NCBI GenBank assembly: GCA_041684965.1 | Contig: JAWLGR010000010.1 | Span: 1 to 64,000, forward strand | Length of the DNA: 64,000 nucleotides | Source: Mariniphaga sp041684965 | Lineage (GTDB): Bacteria; Bacteroidota; Bacteroidia; Bacteroidales; Prolixibacteraceae | Reading direction: 5' to 3' | Part shown: piece after piece, positions 36,746-45,715 of the stretch | How the letters are laid out: each line of letters opens with the position of its first letter | Position numbering within the stretch: position 1 is the first letter of the stretch | The notes under the pieces: generated by a model | The model's input: only the letters and a program-made list of their open reading frames with translations | Databases searched by the model: none | Told to the model about the DNA's origin: nothing | Position numbers and translations under genes: made by a program

Positions 36746-38992
36746 TTATACCAGTTTCATATCTGACTTATGAAATTCTTCGTATGCCTGCAAAACCGTC
36801 AAATGAGATATTAAATACGCCAGTGAACTTTCAGCACCCTGGTTGCGATTTACGCCATAACTTTCAAAACCGTCGCAGCACCCTTTGGTTTCAAAATCAT
36901 ACAGACTCATTCGCAGATCGTTTTCACCCAAAAACCATAAAAAGGATGTGTATAATTTATTCAGGTAATCTTTATCATTTGTAACATGAAATGCCTGGTG
37001 GTACATTAAGACCATAGCCATGGCATCAATGGGTTGCTGCGCAAACACAGAGCGTTCTCCCTCTTTTTTATACCATTTCTCGTTGCCTATTATCGATAAA
37101 TAATTGTCCTTTAAGGTATGCTCTGTCAGGAAATTCATAGAATCGATGGCAGTCTGCGTAATTTTTTCATCGTTTAGAATTTCTGCTGAATGCAACAGCG
37201 CCAGTGGTAATATTCCATTATCATAGGCAAGCAAGCTTTCAAACCATTTCCAGTCTGCCGTAGTGTTATTCTGATAATGTTTCATCAAAACATACGCAAG
37301 ATTTCTAAGCCTTTCAGTCATTGTATCGTCCGATGGATTGCTTCTCAGGTAATAGCTGATGCCAATCATTGTATTGGCGATTCCTCTGATGGAGTTTAAC
37401 TTTTCGAAATTTGGTGCCGCGTTGAAAAACAACAATCTGCCTGTCTGGTAATATGCATCATTCGGGGCATTGCCAAGCAAATACCCCAGAGCCCATATCG
37501 TACGGCCAAATGAATCTTCAGAACCTTTTTGGTCGAGGAAGTTCCTGCTAAAACTTAGAAAGTTTCTGAAAGTTCCGTCGGAGTTTTGCAGGTAATGGAT
37601 ATAACTCAGATAAATGGGCGACAATTCAAGTGCCCTAATATCTTTCATCTGCCGGTAAGCCATCAGTACCATCAGTAAGGCCCTTGAATTATCGTCAAGG
37701 CAATACCCTTCCTTAAGGTTTGGTATTCCGAATTTGGCGTGCTGAATAATGCCGGTATCGTCGGTCAGACGGTTGATGTGCGTAAGAGAAAATGGAGGAA
37801 GAATAAGTAAATCAAGCGCCGACTCTTGCTGTTCAACTTCAAAGTGTTCTTCCTTCAATATCTTTTCAGCAAGTGATATATATTTTTCACCTGTTTTAGG
37901 CCATGTAATTTTCTTTCCGTATTCAGTGGCATTCTTTTTTAGCTTATTCATTTCTTCCGGGCTATCCAGCAACTCGGTCACTGTTTTTGTGAGTCCATTA
38001 GAATCATTAAAATTGAACAGTCTTCCTCTCCCATCAGCAAGCAGTTCTTCGGCATGCCAGTAAGGAGTTGAAAGAACAGCTGACCCCACTCCCACCGCGT
38101 ACGAAAGCGTGCCGCTTGTTATCTGGGCTTCATTCAAATAGGGTGTAATGTAAATATCGCAGGCATACAGATATTTGAACAAATCCTGCTCATCAATAAA
38201 TTCATTGAGAAACAGAACATGTTTTTCGAGCTTAAGGTTTTTCACAAGTCGCAGGAGCGAAATACGATATTCTTCACCCGAATGCCGCAATACATTGGGA
38301 TGGGTTTTTCCCAACACAATATATATAACATCCGGATGTTTCTTTACCACTCCAGGCAATGCCTTTATAACGGTTTCAATGCCTTTATTGCGACCAACAA
38401 AACCAAATGTAAGCAACACTTTTTTATTTTCCAGCTTAAACTCTTTTTTCGATTTTTCCGGACTAAAATGAATATCGGGCACACCGTGTTCAAACAGCGC
38501 AATTTTTTCTTCCGGCACATCGTAAATGGTGGTCAGAAACTCGATGGCCTTGTGGCTCATCACCACAATTTTTTGGGCCATTTTGCAAATTTCTTTTAAA
38601 ACCGCTTTTTCATTGTACGATGGTGTTCTAAGTATAGTATGAAGAGTGACAATAAGAGGTATCTTCAAACGGTGAAGTAAAGGTAGGATATAAACTCCGC
38701 TTCCTCCGCCAAATATGCCAAACTCGTGCTGGAGAATACAAACATCAGCGCCACTCAGATTTATATATTTTACCGCCTTCAGATAATCTTCCTGGTAATC
38801 CTGCCTGATTGTTAACTTAACTTCTTCAGGATATTTATAGGTGAGGTCGTTATCGTTTAATGCCACTACAAATCCTTCATGCCCTTCCTTCCTGGTTGCT
38901 TTTCCATCCAGCATGGATTTAAACAAATTGTTGGTAAAAGTTCCGATACCACATTCGCGTGGAGGGTATGTTGCTATATATGTGATTTTCAT
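36746..38992 (-). CDS. GT4 glycosyltransferase fused to an (alpha/alpha)-toroid domain
   Basis: This 748-aa two-part protein has an N-terminal GT4 domain (about 1-385; ATYPPRECGIGTFTNNL, a donor motif around TPYLNEAQITSGTLSYAVGVG). The C-terminal part of about 360 aa has helical repeats typical of six-hairpin glycosidases (LDDNSRALLMVLMAYRQ; SFGRTIWALGYLLG; DWKWFESLLAYDNG; RNQGAESSLAYLISH). The aromatic and acidic residues suggest it could bind or hydrolyse a glycan, but I cannot see the catalytic pair. The opposite-strand position suggests separate control from the phosphorylase operon. The start is ATG 38992. Confidence 0.85.
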   Translation of the reverse strand: MKITYIATYPPRECGIGTFTNNLFKSMLDGKATRKEGHEGFVVALNDNDLTYKYPEEVKLTIRQDYQEDYLKAVKYINLSGADVCILQHEFGIFGGGSGVYILPLLHRLKIPLIVTLHTILRTPSYNEKAVLKEICKMAQKIVVMSHKAIEFLTTIYDVPEEKIALFEHGVPDIHFSPEKSKKEFKLENKKVLLTFGFVGRNKGIETVIKALPGVVKKHPDVIYIVLGKTHPNVLRHSGEEYRISLLRLVKNLKLEKHVLFLNEFIDEQDLFKYLYACDIYITPYLNEAQITSGTLSYAVGVGSAVLSTPYWHAEELLADGRGRLFNFNDSNGLTKTVTELLDSPEEMNKLKKNATEYGKKITWPKTGEKYISLAEKILKEEHFEVEQQESALDLLILPPFSLTHINRLTDDTGIIQHAKFGIPNLKEGYCLDDNSRALLMVLMAYRQMKDIRALELSPIYLSYIHYLQNSDGTFRNFLSFSRNFLDQKGSEDSFGRTIWALGYLLGNAPNDAYYQTGRLLFFNAAPNFEKLNSIRGIANTMIGISYYLRSNPSDDTMTERLRNLAYVLMKHYQNNTTADWKWFESLLAYDNGILPLALLHSAEILNDEKITQTAIDSMNFLTEHTLKDNYLSIIGNEKWYKKEGERSVFAQQPIDAMAMVLMYHQAFHVTNDKDYLNKLYTSFLWFLGENDLRMSLYDFETKGCCDGFESYGVNRNQGAESSLAYLISHLTVLQAYEEFHKSDMKLV

Positions 38993-39302
38993 ATTATTAA
39001 TGTAAGTTTTAAATGGTATAATATGTAATTCGCAAGATTTATTTAATCATTGAGGTTGAGTATGACGTATTGTTCATGCTCCTTATAATGTTATGATGTT
39101 ACTAAGACTTTCAAAAAACGCAAATTAACCATATCCATTGGCTAGGTAATTGTTGCCATGCTCGTTTTTAATCTTTGTTATTGTGCTTTGGGAAGTAATT
39201 TTCAGCCTTGCATTGAAAGGTGCAAGTGAAAAAATCCGGCTGCTTTTTTCTGATTCAGGATAAAAACAGCCCGATTTATCAAATACATCAGAGCAGAAGG
39301 AA

Positions 39303-39428
39303 TCAGACTAAACTTGAGTCGCTTTTACCGGCTTTCTTAGCAGATTTATCGGCTCTTTTCTCTTTCAGGCTTTTAACAGCTTCCTTTTTTACATTCTTTC
39401 TCTCTTTGCCTTCTTTCGATTTTGCCAT
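39303..39428 (-). CDS. Small lysine-rich basic protein (41 aa)
   Basis: The ATG at 39428 opens a 41-codon frame ending in TGA. The product is highly basic (begins MAKSKEGKERKNVKK, then AVKSLKEKRADKSAKKAGKSD), about a third Lys, like a nucleic-acid-binding or disordered stress peptide. Promoter copy H sits 63 bp upstream of the ATG and points at it, which is the best evidence that the gene is real. A-rich leader precedes the start (ataataaaatt). Confidence 0.7.
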   Translation of the reverse strand: MAKSKEGKERKNVKKEAVKSLKEKRADKSAKKAGKSDSSLV

Positions 39429-39962
39429 AATTTTATTATTACTTGTTTTTTATGTAACGTGCTTCTTATAAATTAATGAATAACAATCCATAAAGATACG
39501 CTTCAAAAAACCAGCAAATGTTATATTATTGATGCTATAATTTACATCATTCACACATTTGGATAATTTCAACACAATGTCATAAAAAACCATTTATGAA
39601 TGTATCGGACTTAAGTACAAAAAACTTGTACTGTTCTATTGACGAAAAAAACAAGATTATTTGCAACCTTTATTCGAATAGTGATGGCCGTTTAAGTTAA
39701 GCCATGGGAATTGCACTTAAAGCACCGGAGCGATCAACAGCAACAAGCTTCAGCACAAAACGAAAAACAGAATACACCTCCGATAGGCTTGTAATCGTCT
39801 TAACCAGTGGTAAAATCGAACCGTTTTCGGCAATATTACACCCACCATAGCATTTCTTAAGAGAAAGCTTAAATAAATTTAACAGCTCCCAGCCATGTAC
39901 TTTTAATTTACATATAGAATATAAAGTTACATTTGCTGGTATTAAATATGTAGAAACAAAAC
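39429..39962. other. Intergenic stretch carrying promoter copy H
   Basis: The first half holds the leader and promoter of the 41-aa gene. From 39560 to 39962 I see no supported gene. Weak frames on both strands are listed as rejected. Confidence 0.5.
39491..39556 (-). promoter_or_regulatory. Repeated envelope/stress promoter motif, copy H
   Basis: On the minus strand, GTGTGAATGATGTAAA starts at 39556. The second half-site TATAAC spans 39525-39520. The -7 box TATCTTTA occupies 39498-39491, 56 bp after GTGAA (39554). Confidence 0.75.
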
Positions 39963-40568
39963 ATGTCAACAAGCACATTTTCAAGGATGAGTATTCTGAA
40001 CCGGTATTACAGAATTACACGGTTTTATGGTTTTCTAAAAAATTTGTCCATTAAAAGCGGTATAATTTTGGGTTTGCTTATCATTTTATTTGCTGCACTT
40101 GAATATTATTTCATTGACGCAAATGCAATTCTGAATTCCATTGCAAAACTATTTTCACCTTGGTATGTAGTTTCACTGTTTTACCTTTCCGAAACTTTTA
40201 TAGGATTTTTACCGCCTGAAGCATTCATTGCCTGGAGTTCTAAAATGGCTATTCCATGGTCCTTTGTATGGATACTGGCAACGGTTTCCTATTTAGGAGG
40301 AGTAACCGCATTTTATCTGGGCAGGTTGTCCTATCGCTTATCTCCGGTAAAAAGATATATTGAAAAGAAAAACGCAAAGCATATTGAAAATTTGAAAAGG
40401 TGGGGTGGAGTTTTTGTATTCGTTGGTGCAATGTTGCCTCTCCCACATTCCCTGGTTAGCTTTTATGCCGGAATGATACAGTTTAGGGCTAAAAATTACC
40501 TTCTCTGGGCGTTGTTCAGGTTTTTGAGGTTCTATATTTATGCACACGTTGTTTTTTATATTCTTTAA
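39963..40568 (+). CDS. VTT/DedA-like membrane protein
   Basis: This 201-aa protein has about four membrane segments. The middle region carries the VTT (SNARE-associated/DedA) hallmarks: a re-entrant stretch with FLPPEAFIAWSSKMAI, a glycine-rich helix (LGGVTAFYLGRLSYRL) and a second re-entrant motif with GAMLPLPHSLVSFYAGMIQF. DedA-family members translocate lipid carriers. The match is distant. It stands alone between intergenic stretches. Confidence 0.7.
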   Translation: MSTSTFSRMSILNRYYRITRFYGFLKNLSIKSGIILGLLIILFAALEYYFIDANAILNSIAKLFSPWYVVSLFYLSETFIGFLPPEAFIAWSSKMAIPWSFVWILATVSYLGGVTAFYLGRLSYRLSPVKRYIEKKNAKHIENLKRWGGVFVFVGAMLPLPHSLVSFYAGMIQFRAKNYLLWALFRFLRFYIYAHVVFYIL

Positions 40569-41454
40569 GTTCAATCCATTGTTTTCTGGCACCAAAAGAA
40601 AGATTCAATTATCGTTTCAAAACAGCACCTCCTTTAGCTTATGATGGTTGGCTGCCCGAATCAAGGTTTGCTTCAATAACTGATTCCGAAATTATTGATT
40701 TGTCGGTGGCTATTTATTGGTGATTTTGTTGCTTTAATCAATGTGCCCCTGTTTCTGTTGGATTCCTTGTTCTGTACCCTGCCCCAGCCCGGGGTTTTCA
40801 TATTTCGATTGCTGCATTTACTGCTTATCTGAAATCTTGTATGTTTAGTTTGTTATTGAAAAAAGTATGTGCCTGTTCATCTTTGGGTTTTAACTACATT
40901 TCAATCCGGAAACAGTTTCCGGCAAACCCGGGATGCCAGTCCTGATTTTCAGCACAACGGGGTTCATAATCTTTGTCATGAATACAGCCGTAATCTAAAG
41001 GAACAAAAAACCGGATACGTGGAATTAAACCTTAAAAATAATAGTGTAATTCTGGCATCATGAAAATGTTCCGGATTGGTATAAAAATCTTTCTGGTATT
41101 CATTGAGTGCTCTGCTTGTTAAAACCTTAAATTATAACTATCTATAATTCAATTTGTTGATGGCACCCACCTTCGTTTTATAATGTACGAGGCTAAACTA
41201 TTTTCATATGAAGTTACTATACACCGTTGTTACAAAAATCCGTAAAATTCCGGATAGATATCAATAAAATATAATCGTATCTTTTTTTCCTGAAAGCGAT
41301 GAATGCTATTTCCTGGTTGCCTAACCCACAATGCAGGAAAAAAACCGATTCATATGTCAGGTTAATTTGACAATCGGAATTTATGGACGCAGATTTTAGA
41401 AGATGATTTGATGGGATATATTAAATAAAAAAATTATTCTCTTAAGTCATTTTT
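40569..41454. other. Long intergenic stretch before the T9SS gene
   Basis: About 890 bp without a supported gene. A short stem CCCC/GGGG followed by TTTT near 40770-40800 may be a weak terminator. A 64-codon GTG frame at 40869-41063 and a startless frame near 40590-40720 read somewhat like protein but match nothing I know. This could be a decayed gene region. Confidence 0.4.
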
Positions 41455-44203
41455 ATGAAAGAAAATTACGCTATGAAAAAATTGTGGCACTTAATTACAA
41501 GTGCACTGTTTGTATTTATTTGTTGTGGTTATATAGCTACGGCACAAACGATTGACAAGCTTGAGCAAGCTCAGAATGGAAGGCTTCCTGATGGTTTTAT
41601 TGATCCTGTTACATGGACTACCGGAAATGTAAACGCACAAAAGGCTCATTACACAACCGGCATGACCATTCCCTACCGGTTGGGAATAAGCGGACTAACT
41701 CCTGGTGTAACCTACCGTCTTGTTTTGGGTTACGACACCAAACATGGCGGAAAACATGCCATCGACTTTTTAACATCCTTTGACCGGTCCACATTTCATG
41801 ATAGTTTTGGACATGGAGACGGAGAATCGATTCTGCCATGGGCGGATTTCTGGGCATCAGAACCTGCCTCACATCGGGCAGAACTTCCTGAACCTGCTGC
41901 TCACCCAGTTGCTGCAACAGGTACTGACCAACCCTATGATGAATTCGTCAATGTCAGGGATGTGGAAATCAATGGCGGCGCTGAAATGACCATATACAAC
42001 GGAACTATTATTGGTAGTATGGTATATATTGGAGGTGGCATTGCCGGCGACAATACTTCGGATGAATTACAAATTGATTTTCAGGTTAATCCAGGAGAAT
42101 CCTTTGTTTTACTTGCCTGGGGTGGACACATTGCGAGTTCAGAACAGTGGGGGGAAGGATTGTCTGCTGAAGATATTAATGGTAGCCCTTACCACATGAG
42201 AATTTCTTTCTGTCCGCCATTTGAAGGTGAACAGATTAGTGGTTGTGGTAACAAGGAAGTTCAACTATCTGCAACTGCAGTAGTTATGCCAACTTCACCT
42301 ATTTGTGAAGTTACCGGGTATGAACTGGATTGCTTTGGCGATTTGGGCGAACTATATGTTGAATGGGTTGATGGTGAAGGTCCATTTGATGTCGAATTGT
42401 ACGATTGGATAGATAACGAAAATCAGACTTATATTACAACCTATACAGATGTAACATCACCTTACACTATTACAGGAGTGGGCGCAGGCAGCTATATGGT
42501 TAAAGTAATAGATTCAAATGACAATTCATCGGAATGTTTTGCAGATATTACCCAGCCCGATGAACTGGTATGTGAAATTACGGGTTCAGAAAACGTTTCC
42601 TGCTATGAAGGCAGCGATGGTTCGGCAACCGTTGAAGCTTCAGGCGGTACNNNNNNNNNNNNNNNNNNNNNNNNNNNNNNNNNNNNNNNNNNNNNNNNNN
42701 NNNNNNNNNNNNNNNNNNNNNNNNNNNNNNNNNNNNNNNNNNNNNNNNNNAGGTTCATACAGCTACCTGTGGTCTGACGGCCAGGAAACTGCAACTGCTA
42801 CAGGGCTGAGCGCAGGAACCTACACGGTTACCATTACCGATGAAAACGGTTGTGAAACCGAATGTGAAGTGGAAATTACCGAACCCGATGAACTGGTATG
42901 TGAAATTACGGGTTCAGAAAACGTCTCCTGCTTTGAAGGCAGCGATGGTTCGGCAACCGTTGAAGCTTCAGGCGGTACAGGTTCATACAGCTACCTGTGG
43001 TCTGACGGCCAGGAAACTGCAACTGCTACAGGGCTGAGCGCAGGAACCTACACGGTTACCATTACCGATGAAAACGGCTGTGAAACCGAATGTGAAGTGG
43101 AAATTACCGAACCAACAGAACTCACCTGCACTGTTGAAGAAAATTATCCGGCATCTTGTGATGCTTTAGTTGGCGGTTCAGCTACAGTTTACCCAGTTGG
43201 TGGTACTCCTTTTGAAGGAGAAGGTGTTGAACCATACCAGTACAGTTGGAAAGATGCATGGAATGTAGAGGTGGGAACAACCACCACTGTTGACGATTTA
43301 GCTCCCGGTGATTATTTTGTAACTGTTACCGATGCCAATGGCTGCACCACAACTTGTGAGGTAACCATTACCAGAACTCCTGAATACTTTGTTTGCGAAA
43401 CTGCATTTGCCTTGTTGGGTGACCCAGAGGTTGGTTGCTTTTTACAGGATGGTTTCGACCGCTGGGGTTGGACAAATCTGATATCTCCAACAGAATTTGA
43501 AGGAGAAGAATATGTAATGCCACTCTGGTCTGGTGCAGCACAATGCGAAACCGATAAAGGTACTCATGTTGGGAATGCCATTGTTACCTATTTTGGTGGA
43601 ACTGTAACTGTGGAATATGACATGTTTGAAGGTTTTGTGCTGAAAGAAGCCCATGTGTATGTAGGATATGATCCATATCCTGTCCAAAAAGGTAAAAATG
43701 GAGGGCCAACAGTAGCTCCGGGACAATACAACTACAATTCAGGTCCGCTTGATAATGTGGATGGATTATCCGATATTGTTTTTGATGGCCTGGATGGCAG
43801 CGATGTTTACATTATTGTTCATGGAGTTGCCTGTGAAGCTGTTTGCATATGGGATGAACCGGAAGCATTGGCAGTTGGTTTTTATCAGAATTTTGCGTCA
43901 AAAGGGAAAAAATCAGGCCTGATAGAGCTCTCTGATGTAAATGTTAACAGTTTGAAAGCTTATCCGAATCCTTTCAGCCAGGAGGTAACATTTGAATTCG
44001 TATCCAGGAAAGATGCTCATGCCGTTCTGGAAATTACCAATGTACTTGGACAGAAAGTTACAACCTTGATGAATCGCAGGGTTCAGGAGGGAGTTGTAAA
44101 CACTGTACGATACAATCCGGATAATGTACAAAGCGGCATTCTGATATACAGACTAATTATTGACAAGGACATCCAGACCGGAAGGTTGCTCTACAAGAAA
44201 TGA
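41455..44203 (+). CDS. T9SS-secreted SprB-repeat surface protein (interrupted by assembly gap)
   Basis: This is one gene split by a run of 100 N. A signal peptide follows Met 41473 (WHLITSALFVFICCGYIATAQ). Next comes an N-terminal region of about 250 aa with no family I recognise, then a series of SprB/PKD-like modules (VSCFEGSDGSATVEASGG..., SAGTYTVTITDENGC). A C-terminal T9SS type A sorting domain follows (LKAYPNPFSQEVTFEFV ... GILIYRLIID). Proteins of this form cross the outer membrane by type IX secretion and stay on or leave the cell surface, acting in adhesion or gliding. The two halves are in different frames only because the N-run has the wrong length. Confidence 0.88.
42556..43111 (+). 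repeat. 228-bp tandem SprB-type repeat array with embedded gap
   Basis: Each unit encodes 76 residues beginning PDELVCEITGSENVSC and ending ECEVEITE. One complete unit spans 42884-43111. Before it, 95 bp ahead of the gap plus 133 bp after it make exactly one 228-bp unit. Comparable parts of the units differ at only one or two bases each, so the array is young or homogenised. More divergent units flank it on both sides. Confidence 0.9.
42651..42750. other. Assembly gap (100 N)
   Basis: The gap is filled by exactly 100 N, the usual placeholder for unknown length. It falls inside a near-identical repeat unit, so reads could not be placed across it. The true gap is expected to be a multiple of 228 bp, including zero. 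Confidence 0.95.
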
Positions 44204-44242
44204 TTGAACTTTGATTGATAGGGATATTTATTTCTGTTAACG

Positions 44243-44273
44243 AAAAGGTTGGTCCGTAAGGATCAGCCTTTTC
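44243..44273 (+). terminator. Terminator after the T9SS gene
   Basis: AAAAGG-TTGGTCC, loop GTAA, GGATCAG-CCTTTT form a stem with a few wobble pairs, flanked by A and T runs, 40 bp after the stop codon. A further T-run follows (TTCTGTTTTT). Confidence 0.7.
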
Positions 44274-44299
44274 TGTTTTTAATACTTATTCAAAAATTA

Positions 44300-44545
44300 A
44301 TCAATTCAGCAGCTGATCTTAAGTCAGCAGCTGAAAGGCAGGAATTTGTTCAGCAGCTGAAGGGCAGGTGATTGAGCAGCTGAACGATCTTATTTTGAGC
44401 AGGTGACTAAGGGTCACCTGCTCAATGTTTATTAGTGCTGACGGTATCCAGCAACTAAACCTTTAACTGGAGAAAAGTAGTTGAATGGCTTGAAATATTC
44501 CAGCAGCTGAACTTTAGTCAGCAGCTGAAGGTCATTTGGTTAGCA
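44300..44545. repeat. Cluster of CAGCAGCTGA decamers and AGCAGGTG variants
   Basis: CAGCAGCTGA occurs at 44307, 44325, 44351, 44501 and 44519, and GAGCAGCTGA at 44374. Related AGCAGGTG occurs in the hairpin at 44395 and near 44541. No coding frame spans the cluster. Spacing is irregular (18, 26, 23, 127 and 18 bp), so it is neither a CRISPR array nor a simple tandem repeat. Confidence 0.8.
44395..44425. promoter_or_regulatory. Perfect 13-bp inverted repeat (hairpin)
   Basis: TTGAGCAGGTGAC and GTCACCTGCTCAA are exact reverse complements with a 5-nt loop TAAGG. The loop sits in the middle of the CAGCAGCTGA cluster. No T-run follows closely, so it is not a typical terminator. Confidence 0.7.
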
Positions 44546-44987
44546 GGTGGTTTATTTCCTGAGCTGGTAACTGGAGTTCACTTCTCAATTGTACCAGAAA
44601 TTATTGGTTAATTCAGCCGTTGAAGATTATGAACTAAGATTCAGCAGAAAAATTCAGATCATTATACAAATTTTGATGCTATTTATCTATGAAAAATTAC
44701 ATTCATAAGTAATTAAACCCGTTGATGAAAAAAATTTAATTCTTGATAATCAAAGACATGAAAAAAAAATGTGAAAATATGTGAACTTTTTTATGATTCT
44801 GGCATTGTATATCTCGTTATTCATTCATAACTTGTATCACATTATTATGAGTTATAGAATAACTCAATATATAGAAATTTTAATAACTCAACACTTAATG
44901 TGACAGACGTGGCGAAGCTTTATTCAAATGCCATATCACTTCTTCGTACTCCGACGAAATTTTGCAATTAAATAAAACATTTTTCAA
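44546..44987. other. AT-rich leader region before the capsule regulator
   Basis: No coding frame is supported. It holds the candidate operator at 44848-44890 and several A/T runs. A GTGAA-like element at 44771 does not fit the repeated promoter spacing. Confidence 0.5.
44848..44890. promoter_or_regulatory. Candidate operator: TGAGTTAT/ATAACTCA inverted repeat plus third half-site
   Basis: TGAGTTAT-aga-ATAACTCA is an exact 8-bp inverted repeat with a 3-nt centre (44848-44866). A third ATAACTCA follows at 44883-44890. It lies about 100 bp upstream of a winged-helix regulator that heads the glycan cluster, so autoregulation is a reasonable guess. Confidence 0.5.
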
Positions 44988-45566
44988 GTGCTCGATACCA
45001 TTGTATCATCCAAAACACGCATCAAATTGCTGATTAAGTTTTTTCTTTTTGAAGAAACAGAGGGATACCTCCGAAGTATGGAAAGGGAATTCAATGAATC
45101 GACAAATTCCATCCGAATTGAGTTAAAGAAATTCCTGGAAGCCGGTTTGCTTATTTCAGAACGAAGGGGAAAGAAACGTTATTACAAAGCCAATACCGGC
45201 CATCCGCTGTTTAAAGAAATCAGGCAAATAGTGTATAAAACAGTAGGAATAGATCAGATAATAGAAAATATAACCACAAAAGTAGAAAACCTGGAAGCTG
45301 CATTCATCATAGGCAATTTCGCCAATGGAGTAGAATCCGATACCCTGGAACTTGCCTTTGTAGGTGAGGATATGGACTTGATCTTTATTGATTCGTGTGT
45401 AAAAAAAGTAGAGAAAATCATCAATCGCAAAATAATGCACCTTGTTTATACCCCCTCCCAAATGGAATATTTCTTCCAAAATAAACCCCATCTTATTGTT
45501 TGGAAAGCAGAAAATCCAACTGCTTCCGCAGCTAAATTATTTACTGATACAACCATTGAGCAATAA
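44988..45566 (+). CDS. Winged-helix regulator with nucleotidyltransferase-like C-terminus
   Basis: This 192-aa protein starts at GTG 44988. The N-terminal 80 residues form an ArsR-like winged helix (SMEREFNESTNSIRIELKKFLEAGLLISERRGKKRYY). The C-terminal half (about 100-170; AAFIIGNFANGVESDTLELAFVGEDMDLIF) has the pattern of a small nucleotidyltransferase-like domain. Such proteins occur at the head of surface-glycan clusters in this phylum and probably control them. The likely operator lies just upstream. The binding ligand is unknown. Confidence 0.8.
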   Translation: MLDTIVSSKTRIKLLIKFFLFEETEGYLRSMEREFNESTNSIRIELKKFLEAGLLISERRGKKRYYKANTGHPLFKEIRQIVYKTVGIDQIIENITTKVENLEAAFIIGNFANGVESDTLELAFVGEDMDLIFIDSCVKKVEKIINRKIMHLVYTPSQMEYFFQNKPHLIVWKAENPTASAAKLFTDTTIEQ

Positions 45567-45715
45567 CCCATCTAATTCTCGTTCAATATGGATGAAATGA
45601 GGTTGAGCGAAATATCACTCCAGCTAAAAACTATTATCCCGGCAGTTAGCGGGAAATGCGAATTCCCTGTTTGCCGCCACAAGTATTAACCTTAACAGTT
45701 TACAATTTAAATGAT

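Noticed and set aside
39704..39850. 48-codon plus-strand frame (MGIALKAPERS...)
   Set aside because: No recognisable motif, no promoter or leader, overlapped by an equally weak frame on the other strand.
39697..39984. 95-codon minus-strand frame before the VTT-like gene
   Set aside because: Low-quality composition, with no motif or family. Reads like a shadow of the weak plus-strand frame at 39704-39850.
40869..41063. 64-codon GTG frame in the intergenic stretch
   Set aside because: No family, and no context; possibly a decayed gene but not supported.
42556..43111. CRISPR or satellite array
   Set aside because: The 228-bp units are coding, contiguous and without spacers; the translation gives SprB-type modules.
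44395..44425. Hairpin as a rho-independent terminator
   Set aside because: No T-run after the stem, and a better terminator (44243-44273) already lies closer to the upstream gene.
44300..44545. CRISPR array or simple tandem repeat
   Set aside because: Decamer repeats with irregular spacing and no constant spacer length.
44771..44834. GTGAAAATATGTGAAC with downstream ATAACTTG as a ninth copy of the repeated promoter
   Set aside because: The half-site is one base late, the second box is 7 bp out of place and the -7 position does not match at +56, so it does not fit the pattern of the eight copies.
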